NCBI GenBank assembly: GCA_902702965.1
Contig: CACRXP010000113.1
Span: 1,266,017-1,330,016 of the forward strand
Source of the DNA: Spirometra erinaceieuropaei
Lineage: Eukaryota; Platyhelminthes; Cestoda; Diphyllobothriidea; Diphyllobothriidae
Direction of reading: 5' to 3'
DNA: 64,000 nt
In this document: positions 1-12,115 of the stretch, piece by piece
Numbering within the stretch: position 1 is the first letter of the stretch
How the letters are laid out: every line of letters begins with the position of its first letter
Notes under the pieces: generated by a model
Database searches by the model: none
What the model saw: only the letters and a program-made list of their open reading frames with translations
What the model was told of the DNA's origin: nothing
Program-made: the position numbers and the translations under genes

Positions 1-800
1 GCGTACCGGCCATCTCAGCTGGCTTTTGATTAACCGGCATGTGCATTCGCTCTCCAGGATTAAAAAAAATCAGGCAAACGGTGTTGCTGGAAAGTCCCGT
101 CCTATCTACAATTATCTTCACCTTGTGGTACCAACAAGGTTTCCTTAACAGTGCGTGGCCACCTAGTACTACCTACGTGGAAGTCAAGTGTACTCACTAT
201 AGCCAAGTTGGTCTGTATAGATGGATCGGGCTAATAGACTGACTCTTAAATGTTGTGGTGCGACTTCTCTATCTTACCATTTTTCTCAAAGCTAATTGAA
301 TTTTTAAAAAAGGAGGGGAGTACAGGACTGCTGAATGAGGTCGCGCGGGCGTAGACCTGCATTATGTGTCGAAACCCAAGAAACGGCATAATTTTAGATA
401 GAAAAGTACTTTGGTAGCATTGCAGCATTGATTAGCATGCACCATAATCAAAAACATCTTCACATTCTGTGGCTAGCTATTTCTTTATTTGAGAACTGTT
501 CCGCCTGTTTCTTCTAACTCACATTCAGAAAAAAAGAGCCACCTAAGTGGTGCGCATGGGTTCCATCAATTTCCGATGCAAATACAATCATGCCTCCTGT
601 ACAGGAAGCACAAACAGATTATTTGACATGCGAAATTTATCGGGGTTTGCGTTCTCTGCACGCCTGATGTTTGAATGGAATGTTTCGGTTGTAAACCGTT
701 TTTTTTTCGGGATTTTTGGGAGGCCCGTATGGTCCTTTGCCGCAAATCCCCTCGTGTTACGCACAGAGCACTTCATCATGCTTCTAAAAGCCCATAAACT
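1..800. other. No gene recognised
   Basis: Open frames here are short and show no family resemblance, splice-consistent extension or coding-like composition. I see no RNA gene or repeat boundary before the dispersed repeat that starts near 806. Confidence 0.5.
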
Positions 801-805
801 CTCAT

Positions 806-1000
806 CGACCGACAGTTCGACCGTGGAGAGCAATGTCCACGGTATGGACGAAGCATCGGTGACTCGCGCGTGAATTAGTTTATAGTGAGGCGGACTTGTG
901 CAGCATCTACCGCACTCGCTCCTCCATCACCCACCCTTATCCGATGGTATGACAATGTCAAGACGATCAGAGGTGGGCTCGGGTTACAGCTACCACTACC
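806..1000 (+). repeat. Dispersed GC-rich repeat, copy 1
   Basis: This copy carries the recurring blocks of a family seen six times in the window: a GACAGTTCGAC block, a GTGAATTAGTTTATAGTGA block, a CATCTACCGCACTC block followed by CTCCTCC, and a GACAATGTC...GAGGTGGGCTC block. The same blocks in the same order recur near 3602, 9870, 38140, 42350 and 58330, always on the plus strand. The class is unknown. No terminal repeats or coding capacity are visible, so it may be part of a longer non-autonomous element. Confidence 0.6.
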
Positions 1001-3390
1001 ACCAGCAAAAAACGACCCGACTCAGGCGAAGTAGAACGCCCTGAAGCCCCTCGCTGTAGTGGACACTATCCAGGCAGCGGAAACGGGCAATGACTACTCG
1101 AGCAGACGGACAGCAGCATCTGAAAAGACCGCACGTCGATTCCCCCACCCTCTCATCACTATTCGGCAGTTTCGCTTGAACAGAGATCAGGCTTTGCCAA
1201 AACTTGTTAGGACAGCCTTGATTGGAGTAGGCGCAGTCCGACAAGGTTAGCCAGTCCGCATAAAAATCAAATCCTACTGCCTTCTCGCCGACACTTTGAA
1301 GTCTGAAATCAGATTGCGAATACTCGAAAGAGCGCATGACTCCGCGGTTGTCTGGACCGTCTGTAAGCGGACGAAAATGCCGCAGACCAGAGAAAGAGAA
1401 AAATACGGCGTCCTGCACTAAAGCCCCTCACAGCTCTCCATATTATACCCCCCCCCCCACCCCCCAGCCTTTACTACCACTAGTGGTCATACGAAAGCGG
1501 CTACGGAGAAGGATGAGTCACTGTCGGAATTGGGAAGGGGGAGGCAACGCGTTCCTCCGTCGGTTTTTCTGCCTGCTGTGTTGGAATAGAAACGCCATGG
1601 ACGGGTGGCACAGAGAACAAGTGAACGCGATCTCACGCACAGCTGCCAAAAATACTAATGCCAATGCCAAATATTTACGTGCGCAGACGCGTTCGGACTC
1701 GTTAGGGGACCGAACCATTAGGCTCCGCATATTTTCAGGTCGTCCAGGTCGCAGCGGCATATCCACGACCGTTGATTTTAGGTCCTTGAGCCAAAAGTGC
1801 ACACGTAAAGGGCAGGCGACCTCTGACATATTGTTGCTCGGGGCTGAACCGGATCACTGATGTAAGGCTAATCGGAACTAAATAAATTCTGGTGGAGCAG
1901 GCGGCATGATGAGAGAGACAGAAGACATGGATTTGCATTCGTCCTGACAGCAGCACCACCGGTAACCAGGTGACCAAGACGACCAAACTGGTGGTCTATT
2001 GTTGACTTTAATATCGTTGTCCAGCAGGTGCCTTGTGTGCAAGAAAATACACGAGAATCGAGACAGCGTGCGGCTGATGCTCACGCGCCCCCTGGATGCA
2101 GGCACCTGAACCACCGAGTGTCGTGATATAGCGAAGCTCGTGTGAGGGCCACCGGATGCAAATAGTAGTTCAAAGGTAACAGTACAAAACAGAAAACAAA
2201 CTAGGCAAAGTTCCTTAGCTCAAAAGAGCAAGAAGTGACTGGTGCGCCAAAAGTAATGACAGTGGTAGTGGTGGTGATGCGCCAACTTTATCGTGTGTTT
2301 GTTGCCCTGGTCAGGCAGAGCAGGCACGTTGTACAGACGTAGAAAATGCAGCTGTCGTGTGGGGATTTAATTGACTTGGGCACCTGACAGATTGATAATC
2401 ACAAGTTGAAAACCCCGACAAATTCTCACTTCCGTTCGAACCGGAAACCGATACAGGGCATATGTTGCACACAATATGTAGACTGTTTCGGAGGCAAGAA
2501 TCCCATTTAAGCAGAATTTGGACGAAAATGATGGAAAGACGGCCAGTGGGGACAACGATAACAACGGCGTGGTGATGGCGGTGCCCAGTCGATTGCGAAG
2601 TCGCAGTGGTACAGGGCGATGTAGCGCAATGGTGGTGGTGGTGGTGGTGGTGGTGGTGGTGGTGGTGGTGGTGAGAAATAGTGCCCAATCTGCACGCTGG
2701 CGAAGTCGCAGCGGCAAAGAGCGTGTATGCTTACCTGAGAAACAGTGTCGATGAGTCATTTTCCCGCGGCGCCCCGACTGTCCTACCGTACTTATCAAGA
2801 GGGCAGGCGGGCGGTAGGGGCTCCTGACGGCACGGCGCAGCAGACATCGTCTGTGCCGGCCGGACAGGTCGTGCTCGCCCGCTAACGTTTTGTGCGCGCG
2901 CACACACACACACCACACTGCGGAGCAGCTGACTATGAAAATGTGGCTAAATCAAGGGTAGACGGCAGCTGGCCCGACCGCGCAGTTCACACAAGTGCTC
3001 TTTCCAGGTCGATGTAGGCAGAGAAGAAGCGGATGCATAAACCGGGGGAAACGAAGGACATGTGAGAGCAGCCACATCAGCACTGTGAAGATGCGCCCCA
3101 CCTTCTGCCCTACAAAGGTGGGCTGCGGTTGGCTCAAGCAACGGCAAGAAAGTTCTTTAGGGTGGGTGTGAGCCTTCTGTCGATCTGACACCCGAGAATT
3201 TAGCGACTAAATGCGTCTTTCCGTTTGTGCGGCGTGTAAAGCTTTTAATCTGATTCGGGTTTTTAAGACGACGATTTTAACCCTCTTGCCGCACTAGTAA
3301 ATACTTTAAAATCTTATTCAAGGCAGTAGCACAGCATGAAAAACCCCACTGCGCATGTTGTGTTGCCGCTGCTGCCGGACGGAGTACTAC
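1001..3390. other. No gene recognised; low-complexity tracts
   Basis: No convincing exon was found. The stretch holds a C-rich run near 1449-1465, a (GGT)n microsatellite at about 2630-2671 and a (CA)n tract near 2898-2913. The long histidine or proline runs that appear on translation of 2311-2700 are products of the GGT microsatellite, not protein domains. Confidence 0.5.
2630..2671. repeat. (GGT)n / (ACC)n microsatellite
   Basis: About fourteen consecutive GGT units are read directly from the sequence. No gene context supports it being translated. Confidence 0.95.
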
Positions 3391-3601
3391 CCCTCTTAAC
3401 GCCGTCGACCATCCGCAAGCTCAGCAAGAACATCCAGGCTTCCAGTTAAGTCGTGGCTCGCTACCCGTGAGCACGCAGGGTGGGCTACGGCTCTGCCTTC
3501 CCTGTTATGCCTGTCATCCAGAACAAGGCGGGTTAAATGTGATGCCTCACCTCGAAGCAGTGAACTATGAGATACAGTTGAAGAGAGGGCGTACAATGCG
3601 C

Positions 3602-3935
3602 AACCGACGACAGTTCGACTCTCGTGACCGACGATGACCACCGTGTGCTCCACAGCAGAGCGAGAGCAGGCACAGTAACTTGTGCGTGATTTCCTTTATA
3701 GTGACACTAGACTGGTGCTACATCTACCGCACTCTCTCCTCTTTACCACGACCCGGTGTAAAGACAGGGTTAAGAAGACCGGAGGAGTGAGGGGGCCAAC
3801 CTGGGCGCACCGCCACGGCCCTGGTCCACAACGTACACCGGTCTGGATGTTACACAAAGAGGGGGAGAAGCCTCAGATCCCAGTGAGTGGGATCCAGTTG
3901 CGGCCACTGCAGCCCTATTCCAGTCTACCAGTCGG
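3602..3935 (+). repeat. Dispersed GC-rich repeat, copy 2
   Basis: It shares with copy 1 and copy 6 the blocks GACAGTTCGACT, CACCGTGTGCTCCA, AGAGCGAGAG, TATAGTGACACTAGAC and CATCTACCGCACTCTCTCCT. It continues with a CCTGGTCCA block and a GAGTGGGA block that are also present near 10047-10130. Copies 2 and 6 are the most alike over the left part. Confidence 0.6.
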
Positions 3936-4360
3936 CCACCCCACACAAAACACATACACTGGGCTGACTGCGAGGTCTAAGTCATCTCGTCAGTTGGCAG
4001 CCTTCCAAGCCACAGCTTCCAGCGCAACGTGATAGATTCCAGCGTGTCAGATGGGCAACCGAGTACGTCATGAAGACAGGAAGAAAATTAGGATCTTCGT
4101 GAATAGCAGTGTGTGTGTGTGATTTCTTTCCGGGTTTTTTATTTCCAGAGGTGGGAGACTACGAGCCACCTTTATCAATATCTGAACTGTAGGATGCGCA
4201 GGGTGCAATAAGGTCACTTGGCGATTGGTCGGTAACGACAGACTGAGGTGGTGCTTTCTCCGAACGGGATTTAGGGAACGTCACTTTCCAAGTAGAACAG
4301 AACTCGTCAGTTAAAATCATTAAACGGGAGAATGGTCAGGATGGCCTTCAAAGTACAGCC

Positions 4361-4507
4361 TGCCTTGTTCAATTTCCGAGGAAATTAACGCGCGAACATG
4401 GATTGAATCTTTCGGAACAGACCTTTTCGGACCATGCCTGAAAAGGTCTGTTCCGAAAGATTTACTACAAGTTCGCGCATTAATTTCCTTGGAAATTAAA
4501 CAAGGCA
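4361..4507. repeat. Long imperfect hairpin
   Basis: The sequence folds back on itself. A perfect 23-bp inner stem (4406-4428 with 4440-4462) closes an 11-nt loop. The arms continue outward with a few mismatches to TGCCTTGTT at 4361 and AACAAGGCA ending at 4507. About 65 bp on each side can pair. No terminal transposon motif or ORF explains it. Confidence 0.85.
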
Positions 4508-5008
4508 AATTGAAACTGGAGTTCATATACCAGAAAGCACACGGGAAAGCTGGGGGACCCACTGATGAGTCGAAATCGTCGCAGCTGCGTCAAGCAGCGA
4601 CCAAAGATCGGCGAAACACGCGGGTCAGGGCTTCTAGCTAATACATATGTTATTAGTACGGTAAATAATTACACAAAATAGAACCTTCCCAGTTACATCT
4701 GACATGTACATCTTTAGCGGCTATTTTTGTAGTGGAATTTTGTAGGAAATTATGCTTCCAACAGATGTGGAAGATATATTCTAGTTTGAGATGTAGTCAA
4801 GCCGTCGCAAGTCTACTGACCATGCTTACCTGCAATGCATGCCAGATACTAGAAATTCCGCAAGATATTGTATAAGTTCAGGACGTTTCTTCACAGGCAC
4901 AAGAATGACAGTGCAAGCATTTGGGGCTGGAACCGTAAGCGCAGGATTTTCCATGGATTACTGCACTTTCCAAGCCAATGTTCAACACTTGGGATCACGT
5001 TTTGTGTG

Positions 5009-5039
<31 letters not shown>

Positions 5040-7589
5040 GCGAGCCCCCCCCCCTTCCCAAGTAAAATTTCCAGTCTGAAAGTGTTTTTAAGGAATTCGC
5101 TTGGGGTTTAACGAGTCACGGCACGTACGAGTCGAAGGTACGGTGCACTATCGCCGTAAACACACAGTCCTATGTCCCCTCTTACCAGATATTTCAGGAT
5201 GCGTTATGCAACGACGACCCATTACATACCTTCCGGCCGACCGGTGACTCATGCAATACCCTGAAGAACGGAGGCCTGTCTAACTGATCGGCGGGCGAAC
5301 TTCGCCTGACAAAAACAATCGGGGGGGGGGGGGTGAGGAGGACGGGATTCTGGCAACAGCCTCGCACACGCCAACTAGTGCATGCACAAGGTAAGGAGAA
5401 AAGAAGGCCTAGCGAGGATGACACCAAAATTCCACCATGTATACAAAATTCTACATCACTGACAATCCGACTGGCTCTCGCATAAGCAGTTCATTGGAGA
5501 ATATATACTTTTAAAATAGGGAGAAAGTTGAAGAGGAAAGTGGGCGCTGGATTTTTAGAGGATGAGGGAGAGACTAAACAAAAAATCCCCCGCACTCGAT
5601 AGATGAGTTCTCAAAAAAGCTTTTCAAATAGGAGCCTCAGTCGATGACGATGTAAGATGAGGTTTGAAGTCCTAAGGTGTTACAAGGAACGTTTTTAGAG
5701 GTGTCATGGAGTCAAACAAGTGATGCAGTGTGGAATCCGATGAACGATTAACAAAATAAGACCATCGGGATCCTTATTTGCACTGTCATCGCTAACGTGT
5801 AACCTCAGCGACTCTTGTTGGCTTTGTTCACCGTGACACCGAACACAGTTACCTTGGGGACAAGTTAAATAACGACCAAATATTTAATTGGATGGAAGTC
5901 TGTCTGCCACATCTATCACGTTCGGAAGTCGTACAATCCATTGAAGAGGAAAAGAGGCAGTCACGTTAATTTATCAGGGACTTTGTGAAAAGAGAGCGCG
6001 GTTGATTATATGCAAAAAACTGACAAAATAAGGGGACCGGAATAGCCATGGCCAGCTTAGTTGTCGTCAACTGCCGGCTAGTCTGCGAGGACTCTAAGTG
6101 TTGAACTTCATGTCGACCAGACTATTTAGGCGCCACTTACAAGTAAGGCTGGCAAAATTTCCAGAAAATGGTAGCCAACGGTGCGCTAGAATAGCTAGAT
6201 AATAAGGACCACTTCCCAACAATACAGCAGGGCTAAACTTATAGTTTTCGTTTAAAGCTCTATACTGAGTTTATCGACTTAACCAAGGTCTCCGAAATTG
6301 GGAAGAGAAAGGAGCTCGAAACAATGAAAAAAACATTTTGTTGCATAGAAACGTTCATGAAAATGGTCCACCTTGTTGCAGAAAAGGCAAGTGCATGCTT
6401 GCTCCGACCACCACAAAGAAAATGTAAAGGGACAGGGATAAGCGCTTTGATGTAGACACGAACCAAAATAAGTGTAACGAGTTGTAGCAAGTATAGATCT
6501 TCAAAAAGTCGGAAATAGTAAGGCTAAATGGCATATTTACAGATAGCTGTGCGTTTGGAATTGCCACAGATAAATGTTGCAGTCCGAAACTCATGACTCC
6601 CCCGCAGTGGTGATGCACAAACCAGTGCCGCCCATCAACATGACAGTCCTGCTACTCCCGTTAGAAACCGCCGACTTCCTGCGGAAAATTTGATCTACAT
6701 CACCGCTGAGTGCAGCAATTGACGACGACGTTGATTTTAAAGCCCTAAGATGGATCAGCTCTCTGATAAGCAACATGAGATCATCATGAACGGCGTCAGT
6801 GACTACGGCGAAATTCATACAATAAGCGGTTGTCGGCTACTGGTAGCATTGTTCAATTTCGTGAAAGTCGATATTTGGTTGAAACTTGTTACTCTAAAGA
6901 CAGTTTAATTGGGTCTTAAAAGCCAGGACGGTTTTCATAAGAGATTTACTACTTTTTTTCAAGAGAGGATCGATGTTTGTAGCATAATGGCCAGTACGGG
7001 AGAGGGAAGTAAACATGGAGTTGTACCTGAAAGGTAAGTCAGTCTCGGCGTAGAGAATCGGTGTGACCCTTCTGCTATGAGAGAATTCACTGCTGTTCAG
7101 TGAGTGCTCCTTTTTAAAAATAGACTTACAGACCCAATGACGTCAGACTATGAGACCACCGAACGGTTGAACCGTACGGCTGTCAACCCTCACATAAGGG
7201 AAAAAAGTCCTTTCTGTGTCCAAATTTAAGGTACATAGTCTTCATGGCAGTAATGGTTGCCAGCGTCTAATAGGCAAGAGGATACAATAAATATGCAGGT
7301 GTGCAGTTTATGAATCTGAAGGTCGTGAATGACACCGACTCCAGCTAACTCGTACATAATTATTATATAGAGCAAAGGTGTCAACCATTGCATAAGTACG
7401 AGGATTCGTCTACTGTTAAACTTAGGTACCCACGGAGGAAGTCCACTTCAAATAATTTGCTAAATAAAATAAGTTCATGTGAATTAACTAGCCAGTTGCC
7501 GATAATAGACTGTAATACAGTCCTTTTAGACTGAAGAGAACGTATATTAGATCACTTCGAAAATAAAACAGAAAAATAACCGGGCGAAC
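4508..7589. other. No gene recognised; microsatellite and homopolymer
   Basis: A (TTA)n tract lies at about 5010-5039, a C run near 5045 and a G run near 5321-5332. The later exons of the minus-strand kinase gene should lie in this direction, but I found no DFG, APE or HRD-like exon. One minus-strand open stretch near 6600-6818 is serine-rich and could be a kinase tail exon, but nothing ties it to the gene. Confidence 0.4.
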
Positions 7590-8728
7590 CTTGATATCCA
7601 GGTGAACGATTTTGGCTGTTTCGTGCATATACGTGAGAGCACTTGAGATCTTCTCGATGATGGATGCGATATATCTCTCGGGGAGTGGACAGAGCGCATG
7701 AGTAACAGGGGCATCAACAACAACCGAACTTCGTCTACGAGATGGGGGCATGGGAGGCTTGGAAACGGCAGCTCGAGGTGAAATATCCCCAGGAGAGCAT
7801 CCATTGCGCGCAGAGTAGCGTTCACAGCATAAATCAAATAGGGAACCTCCTTTTGCGCTGAAACAAAACAAAAAATGTAAAGATGCTGGAAGTACACAAA
7901 CAAAGTTAATGGAACCCATTTGGTTACCCATACGGTTGCGTAGTCCAAAAGTCTTAGTATAGTCATGTCTCAAATGCACCTTATGAGTGATATTATCAAT
8001 AAAAAGGGACTTTAAGATGTGCAGTTTCGTTTAACAAAACAAGATTCCGTGAGCTGAGTTCGGGCGCGTCTAAACTGAGCAGCAAGTAATTCAGGTGTGA
8101 GCAACAAAGATGCTTAAAACGCAGATTTGCGTTAAAATACTGTCTCTAGCAAAGCATCGAAAGACTTAACAATAACTGTTTTACATAGGTTAGGTGTACA
8201 TAGAAATATAAACACATACAATTCCATTACGATGGCAACCTCAGTCAAATCTTCATGGACTGAGATAAGCAATGGGCAGGCGGACGCAGGGACGTTTTCT
8301 CCAGTTATGTTGTTGTGTGACGACTGCAATTTCTTCATCAGGGCAATTTCCTTTCTGATCTTCTCGATCGAATCGCGTCCAGAGCGAAATCTTCGGATTA
8401 ACTTTACGGCCAAGAACTTCCCGGGAACAATAGGATTTATAACTTCGAAAGCTTCTCCGAAAGTGCCGTTGGAGGATACTGTCGATTCACTGGCTTTTCG
8501 GCAATTGGAAATGTCATAAGGATGACTTTTTTCGTCAGTGGGTCGGACGCGAAAGACCTTCCCTGTGCCACCCCTGGTTGACAACGCACTAAGAAAAATA
8601 AAAACTCACCTTCCGATAGTCTCCCCCTCGGTACGATAAAATGCTCTCCATGACTCAGTTACTGCAGTTACGGACCTTGAACGTTTCGCATAATCCATGC
8701 AAAACCTTTTCGGCCTGCCGTCGCACAT
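7590..8728 (-). CDS. Ser/Thr protein kinase, DRAK/STK17-like, N-terminal exons
   Basis: Three exons on the minus strand give a continuous reading frame: 8728-8610 (putative ATG start), 8573-8220 and 7857-7590. They meet at GT-AG introns of 36 nt and 362 nt with matching phases. The product starts MCDGRPKRF and reaches the glycine loop IGRGGTGKV, which spans the first junction. It continues through the lysine strand FLAVKL, the hinge region MEFAKGGSLFDLC and the catalytic segment VHLDIK. The acidic hinge followed by GGxxFD and the HLD(L/I)K form of the catalytic loop are typical of DRAK/STK17 kinases of the death-associated kinase family, which act in apoptosis and cytoskeletal signalling. Odd points: about 40 residues separate the glycine loop from the lysine strand, and a serine/proline/arginine-rich insert of about 30 residues follows the GGSLFD segment. 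Exons carrying DFG and the C-lobe are not found, so the gene is partial here or has a long next intron. Other CAMK-group kinases remain possible. Confidence 0.72.
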
Positions 8729-9868
8729 GACCGCGGAGTTAACAGCTGATAATTTGCTTTTCAAATTGCCGGAAACGTGTGACCTTTAGATCTACTCAGT
8801 CAGAGTTGCTCGTGTCAGTAACAGGCCCCACTATTCTGGATTTCCAGTGTCAAGGCCAACAGCTTATGAAACCGAATAAGTGGTCCTTCTTCACAAGTAT
8901 CCAAAAAGGATGATTAATTCGGCCAAGTATTCGAGGCCTTAAGAAAAATTGGCAAAGCTTATGATCTGGGGTGCGACAATGAACAAGGCAAAATTAACAA
9001 CTTACACATCTCGTAAGGAATAAAAGACGATCTGAGAGGTGAAGGGTGAACAAGAACACTAACAAGGTTAAAAGCGCAAATTGACTCGAAAGGTTAAGTA
9101 TGAGTTCGTAAAATCAAAAAATGGCAGGAGGGCAGTTAAAACCAAAATCTGTAAAACCGAAAATATAAAACTGCGATAAGAGCAGGAGTTCAGAGTACTT
9201 AGAGGGGAAATCAAGAGCAGATATGCAAATACAAAGGGAATTCACGGACCAGATCTTAATGTACGCAACGCCGCATGCATTCGAGGCAGCATGCAAGAAA
9301 CGGAGTTGTCTTAGATGTTTTCCCCTGTCAACGAACTCTTTTCTCATGTACCTATGTTGGCCACCTGGTGTTATCAGGACACCGACTTCAGACTGCACTC
9401 GTAAATGCTATAACTGGCTCCTTACTCATGCTGTTACTCGATACACCAAAGTTTTTATTTGGTGTACATTATATTTCGAAAGTAGTAGACAGTGCCTAGT
9501 TAAGGAGTTTGGCCTCGTGTTCACTGGTACGTGAAATGCATTCTTAGAAAGTATTTTCGCTAGAGATTTGAATGCTTCATTTTTGTAGTTACATTTTACT
9601 TTATTCCAGATTTTTGTTTCGATTTTCTTTTTGTCCTGAATGTTTGGTGACTCTTCCCTTACTGATATTCGCAATGCACACACTCTAACTGTCTCCGGCG
9701 CTCTGCGTCTCTGTATAGTGCCTTGCTCACCATAATCGATCTGACGTGTTTACGTCTATTCCGACACGCTATAGGTCGGAAATCGAAAGGCTGTCCATTG
9801 ACAGAATAACAGTTGGACCGCCGATACCATCGATTTGCACTGTGTGTCTCAATTCTGGGTGGGCGCAG
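8729..9868. other. No gene recognised
   Basis: This lies upstream of the kinase start. No exon, RNA gene or recognisable repeat is seen. The kinase promoter should be here, but no clear core element stands out. Confidence 0.4.
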
Positions 9869-9869
9869 G

Positions 9870-10150
9870 GACTGTGACCTGAGTGTTAGTTCATAGTGAT
9901 ATTTTACTTGCATCACATCTGCCGCACTCTTGCCTACTCAACCGCATGGGTCCAAGGTCCTGATGGAGTCATGAAGGCCGACGAAGGGATCGGGCGTGTG
10001 TGCCCGGCGCGGTATGAACCCACGCCTAGGTGTGTCACCACACCCCCTGGTCCATGCGTAATAAACCAGGATTCAACACAAACAAATGGTAGGGCGAGGG
10101 CTCGGATCCCAAATGAGTGGGAGGGTCATAGGGGCCGCATTTAGGAGGAT
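9870..10150 (+). repeat. Dispersed GC-rich repeat, copy 3
   Basis: It contains the TTAGTTCATAGTGATATT block, the CATCTGCCGCACTCTTGCCT block and the downstream CCCCTGGTCCA and GAGTGGGA blocks seen in copies 1 and 2. Sequence near 10455-10510 (GGGCGCAGTAGCTGAC and GCGCGTGCCACACGCG) resembles blocks at 38280 and 42490 and may belong to the same family. Confidence 0.5.
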
Positions 10151-10599
10151 TATTTATGGCCTGATCTTCCATCCTAAGAGGGAGGCCAAGATTTCCGGCC
10201 ACTTGACAGTCTTCCAGGGCACGAATTTTACCGCAACATGGTAGACTCGTGTGCACCATATTGTTTATTGTGCGAAATTTCACGGACAGAAAATAATACA
10301 GAAGTCTCAGATTCTTGATGCAAAGAAAACGAACGCGTGATCACTGGGACTGTATACGTATTAGCCTGAGCTTTCGGCCTCGAATTGAGAGGGTTACTCT
10401 CGATCTCCCCGGACACTCATTCGGTGCCCGAGCCGGTTATTTGGCTAATGCGAGGACTGGGCGCAGTAGCTGACAAAGTTAGAGACCCTGACTGCGCGTG
10501 CCACACGCGTGATCCGACCCACCTACAATACATCAGGTTTTCGCACAAAAAGATTGATGTGTACGGATCTCACGTGTTACGTGGACGCTGCCGATTTCG

Positions 10600-12115
10600 T
10601 ACTTGTGGTAGGTAATGGGGGACCACTTTGTGGATGGTGAATGTATTGGTGAGGGAATATGTCGTGATGGGGTTTGACGGTTTTGCTTTATTGCAAGCCT
10701 TCATGGATGCGCGTTTGACTGAGAAGGCCGACGCGGCGCCTGAGTGTGCGTGGACAGTCCGGACAGCTGAGACGGGTGCAACATTTGCATGCCGGTGCTC
10801 CAAGCACCTGTTTGTCGGTCTCTGTGCAATAAATTTTCGGGCGACCGACTGGACCAGTCCTTGATGTGCGTGTGCCGTGGTAGCTTGAGTGGGATATGTT
10901 AGGGCCTGTTGAATCGGCTGCAGTAGTGATTCCGCTAATGTTGTGTGTGCAGGATATGGGAGATTTGTTGGATTTGTACGGTGTGCTTGGTGTGTCGCCG
11001 CTGCTTGGGATTCCTCTACCGAGGTGTTGTATGTGGCCTTATGCGTCCATGCAGTGTGCGCATGTTCATGGACAGTGCAGATAACGGGGGCGGATGCAGC
11101 AAATGTATGCCAGCGCTCCCAGTATTGATACACCGACCTCGGTGTGATGGACTCGCAACTGGTCGACCAGACCTATGCATGAGGAAAAGATACTATTGCA
11201 GTGGGGAGGGGTTGGGATCGAGTTCGCATTGCTGAAGTTGGGTCGGTGGGGGTGAAGGTAGTGATTGACGATAAACTGAGAGTGTTTATATCGTTGCTGG
11301 TGATTGGAGAGGTGGTAGATGTCATTGTCGTCACAAGGATGCGACAGAATGACAAGCATGGTAAGGGCCGAGGACGCTGGCTGAGGCGTTAGGACATCTG
11401 GCGTGTGAGTGCCGGTGGTCATCGTCGTAGGGATTGCTGAAGGGGTGATCCCGGGAGCAATTGCAGGCGTAGCCGACGCAGCTGTCGGACTGCTGTTGCA
11501 TTGGGTCCGGAGACGACCGACAAGGCCATCCCGCGTGCGAAACGTTCGTTAACAACTCGCGATTTTTGGTAAGAGTTGGATGTTGACGTTGTAAGTCAGC
11601 GGCTCCTAAGACCTGGAAGCCACTATTTGACTTTCCTAGCGGCTATAAGACTGATGTCGCAGATGGCAAATGCAGTCTTCCCTGCTTTTTTCAGATCGGT
11701 CGGTCCTGAGCGAGGTCCTTCTAGATTCACAAGTTGATTCGCGAGTGCTTGAGAAAGATTTTCAAGCTGTCCTCCGTTCTGTCGGCGAACACCACTAGTG
11801 AGATAGTCATGGAAGAACCGCCTAGCGCAGACTTCCCATGTCTCCATCTAGTACAGTGTCATGGTCCGGAATATTGCCCCGTACATTTGCAGCTTTGCTT
11901 TCAATCGAAGCCCGCAACAGTCTCATACGAGGTCTTTGGTCGGCCGAAAGTCTGGCTGGCTACGAGTATCCGGTGGGCCACCTCGTCATCAATTTTGATG
12001 TAGCGTTAGACTGTACTGCCCAAATTGGCGCTTCTGTCTCCGGTTTTAATTTGGATGTCGTTCATATTGCTGCCAAGTACGTTACATTAGTGCTGGATGA
12101 CAACTAAGGCACGAC
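10600..12115 (-). mobile_element. RTE-like retrotransposon, C-terminal half with zinc-finger tail
   Basis: This is a degenerate minus-strand remnant. From 12110 downward the translation shows the RTE thumb region (KIDDEVAHRI at about 12000) and then a connector near 11640-11760. After that come C2H2-like modules with the signature GLVGxLRxxC, LHCP and RLSCPDCPRTLRRRVGLL, ending in RIHEGLQ and a stop near 10670. Frames are broken by several stops and shifts. The N-terminal half of the same element type lies at about 15.3-17.1 kb on the same strand, and the CR1-like LINE between them accounts for the split. RTE elements encode an AP endonuclease and reverse transcriptase. The zinc-finger tail presumably binds nucleic acid. 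This copy is inactive. Confidence 0.7.

Noticed and set aside
2311..2700. Histidine-, threonine- or proline-run open frames
   Set aside because: All arise from the GGT/ACC microsatellite read in different frames.
4561..4580. CTGATGAGTCGAAATCGTC as a hammerhead ribozyme
   Set aside because: Only three nucleotides separate CTGATGA from GAAA, so no stem II can form.
8574..8609. A 21-nt intron ending at the first AG (CTTAG)
   Set aside because: The acceptor 15 nt further on gives a correct frame and a complete glycine loop; 21 nt would be too short to be plausible.
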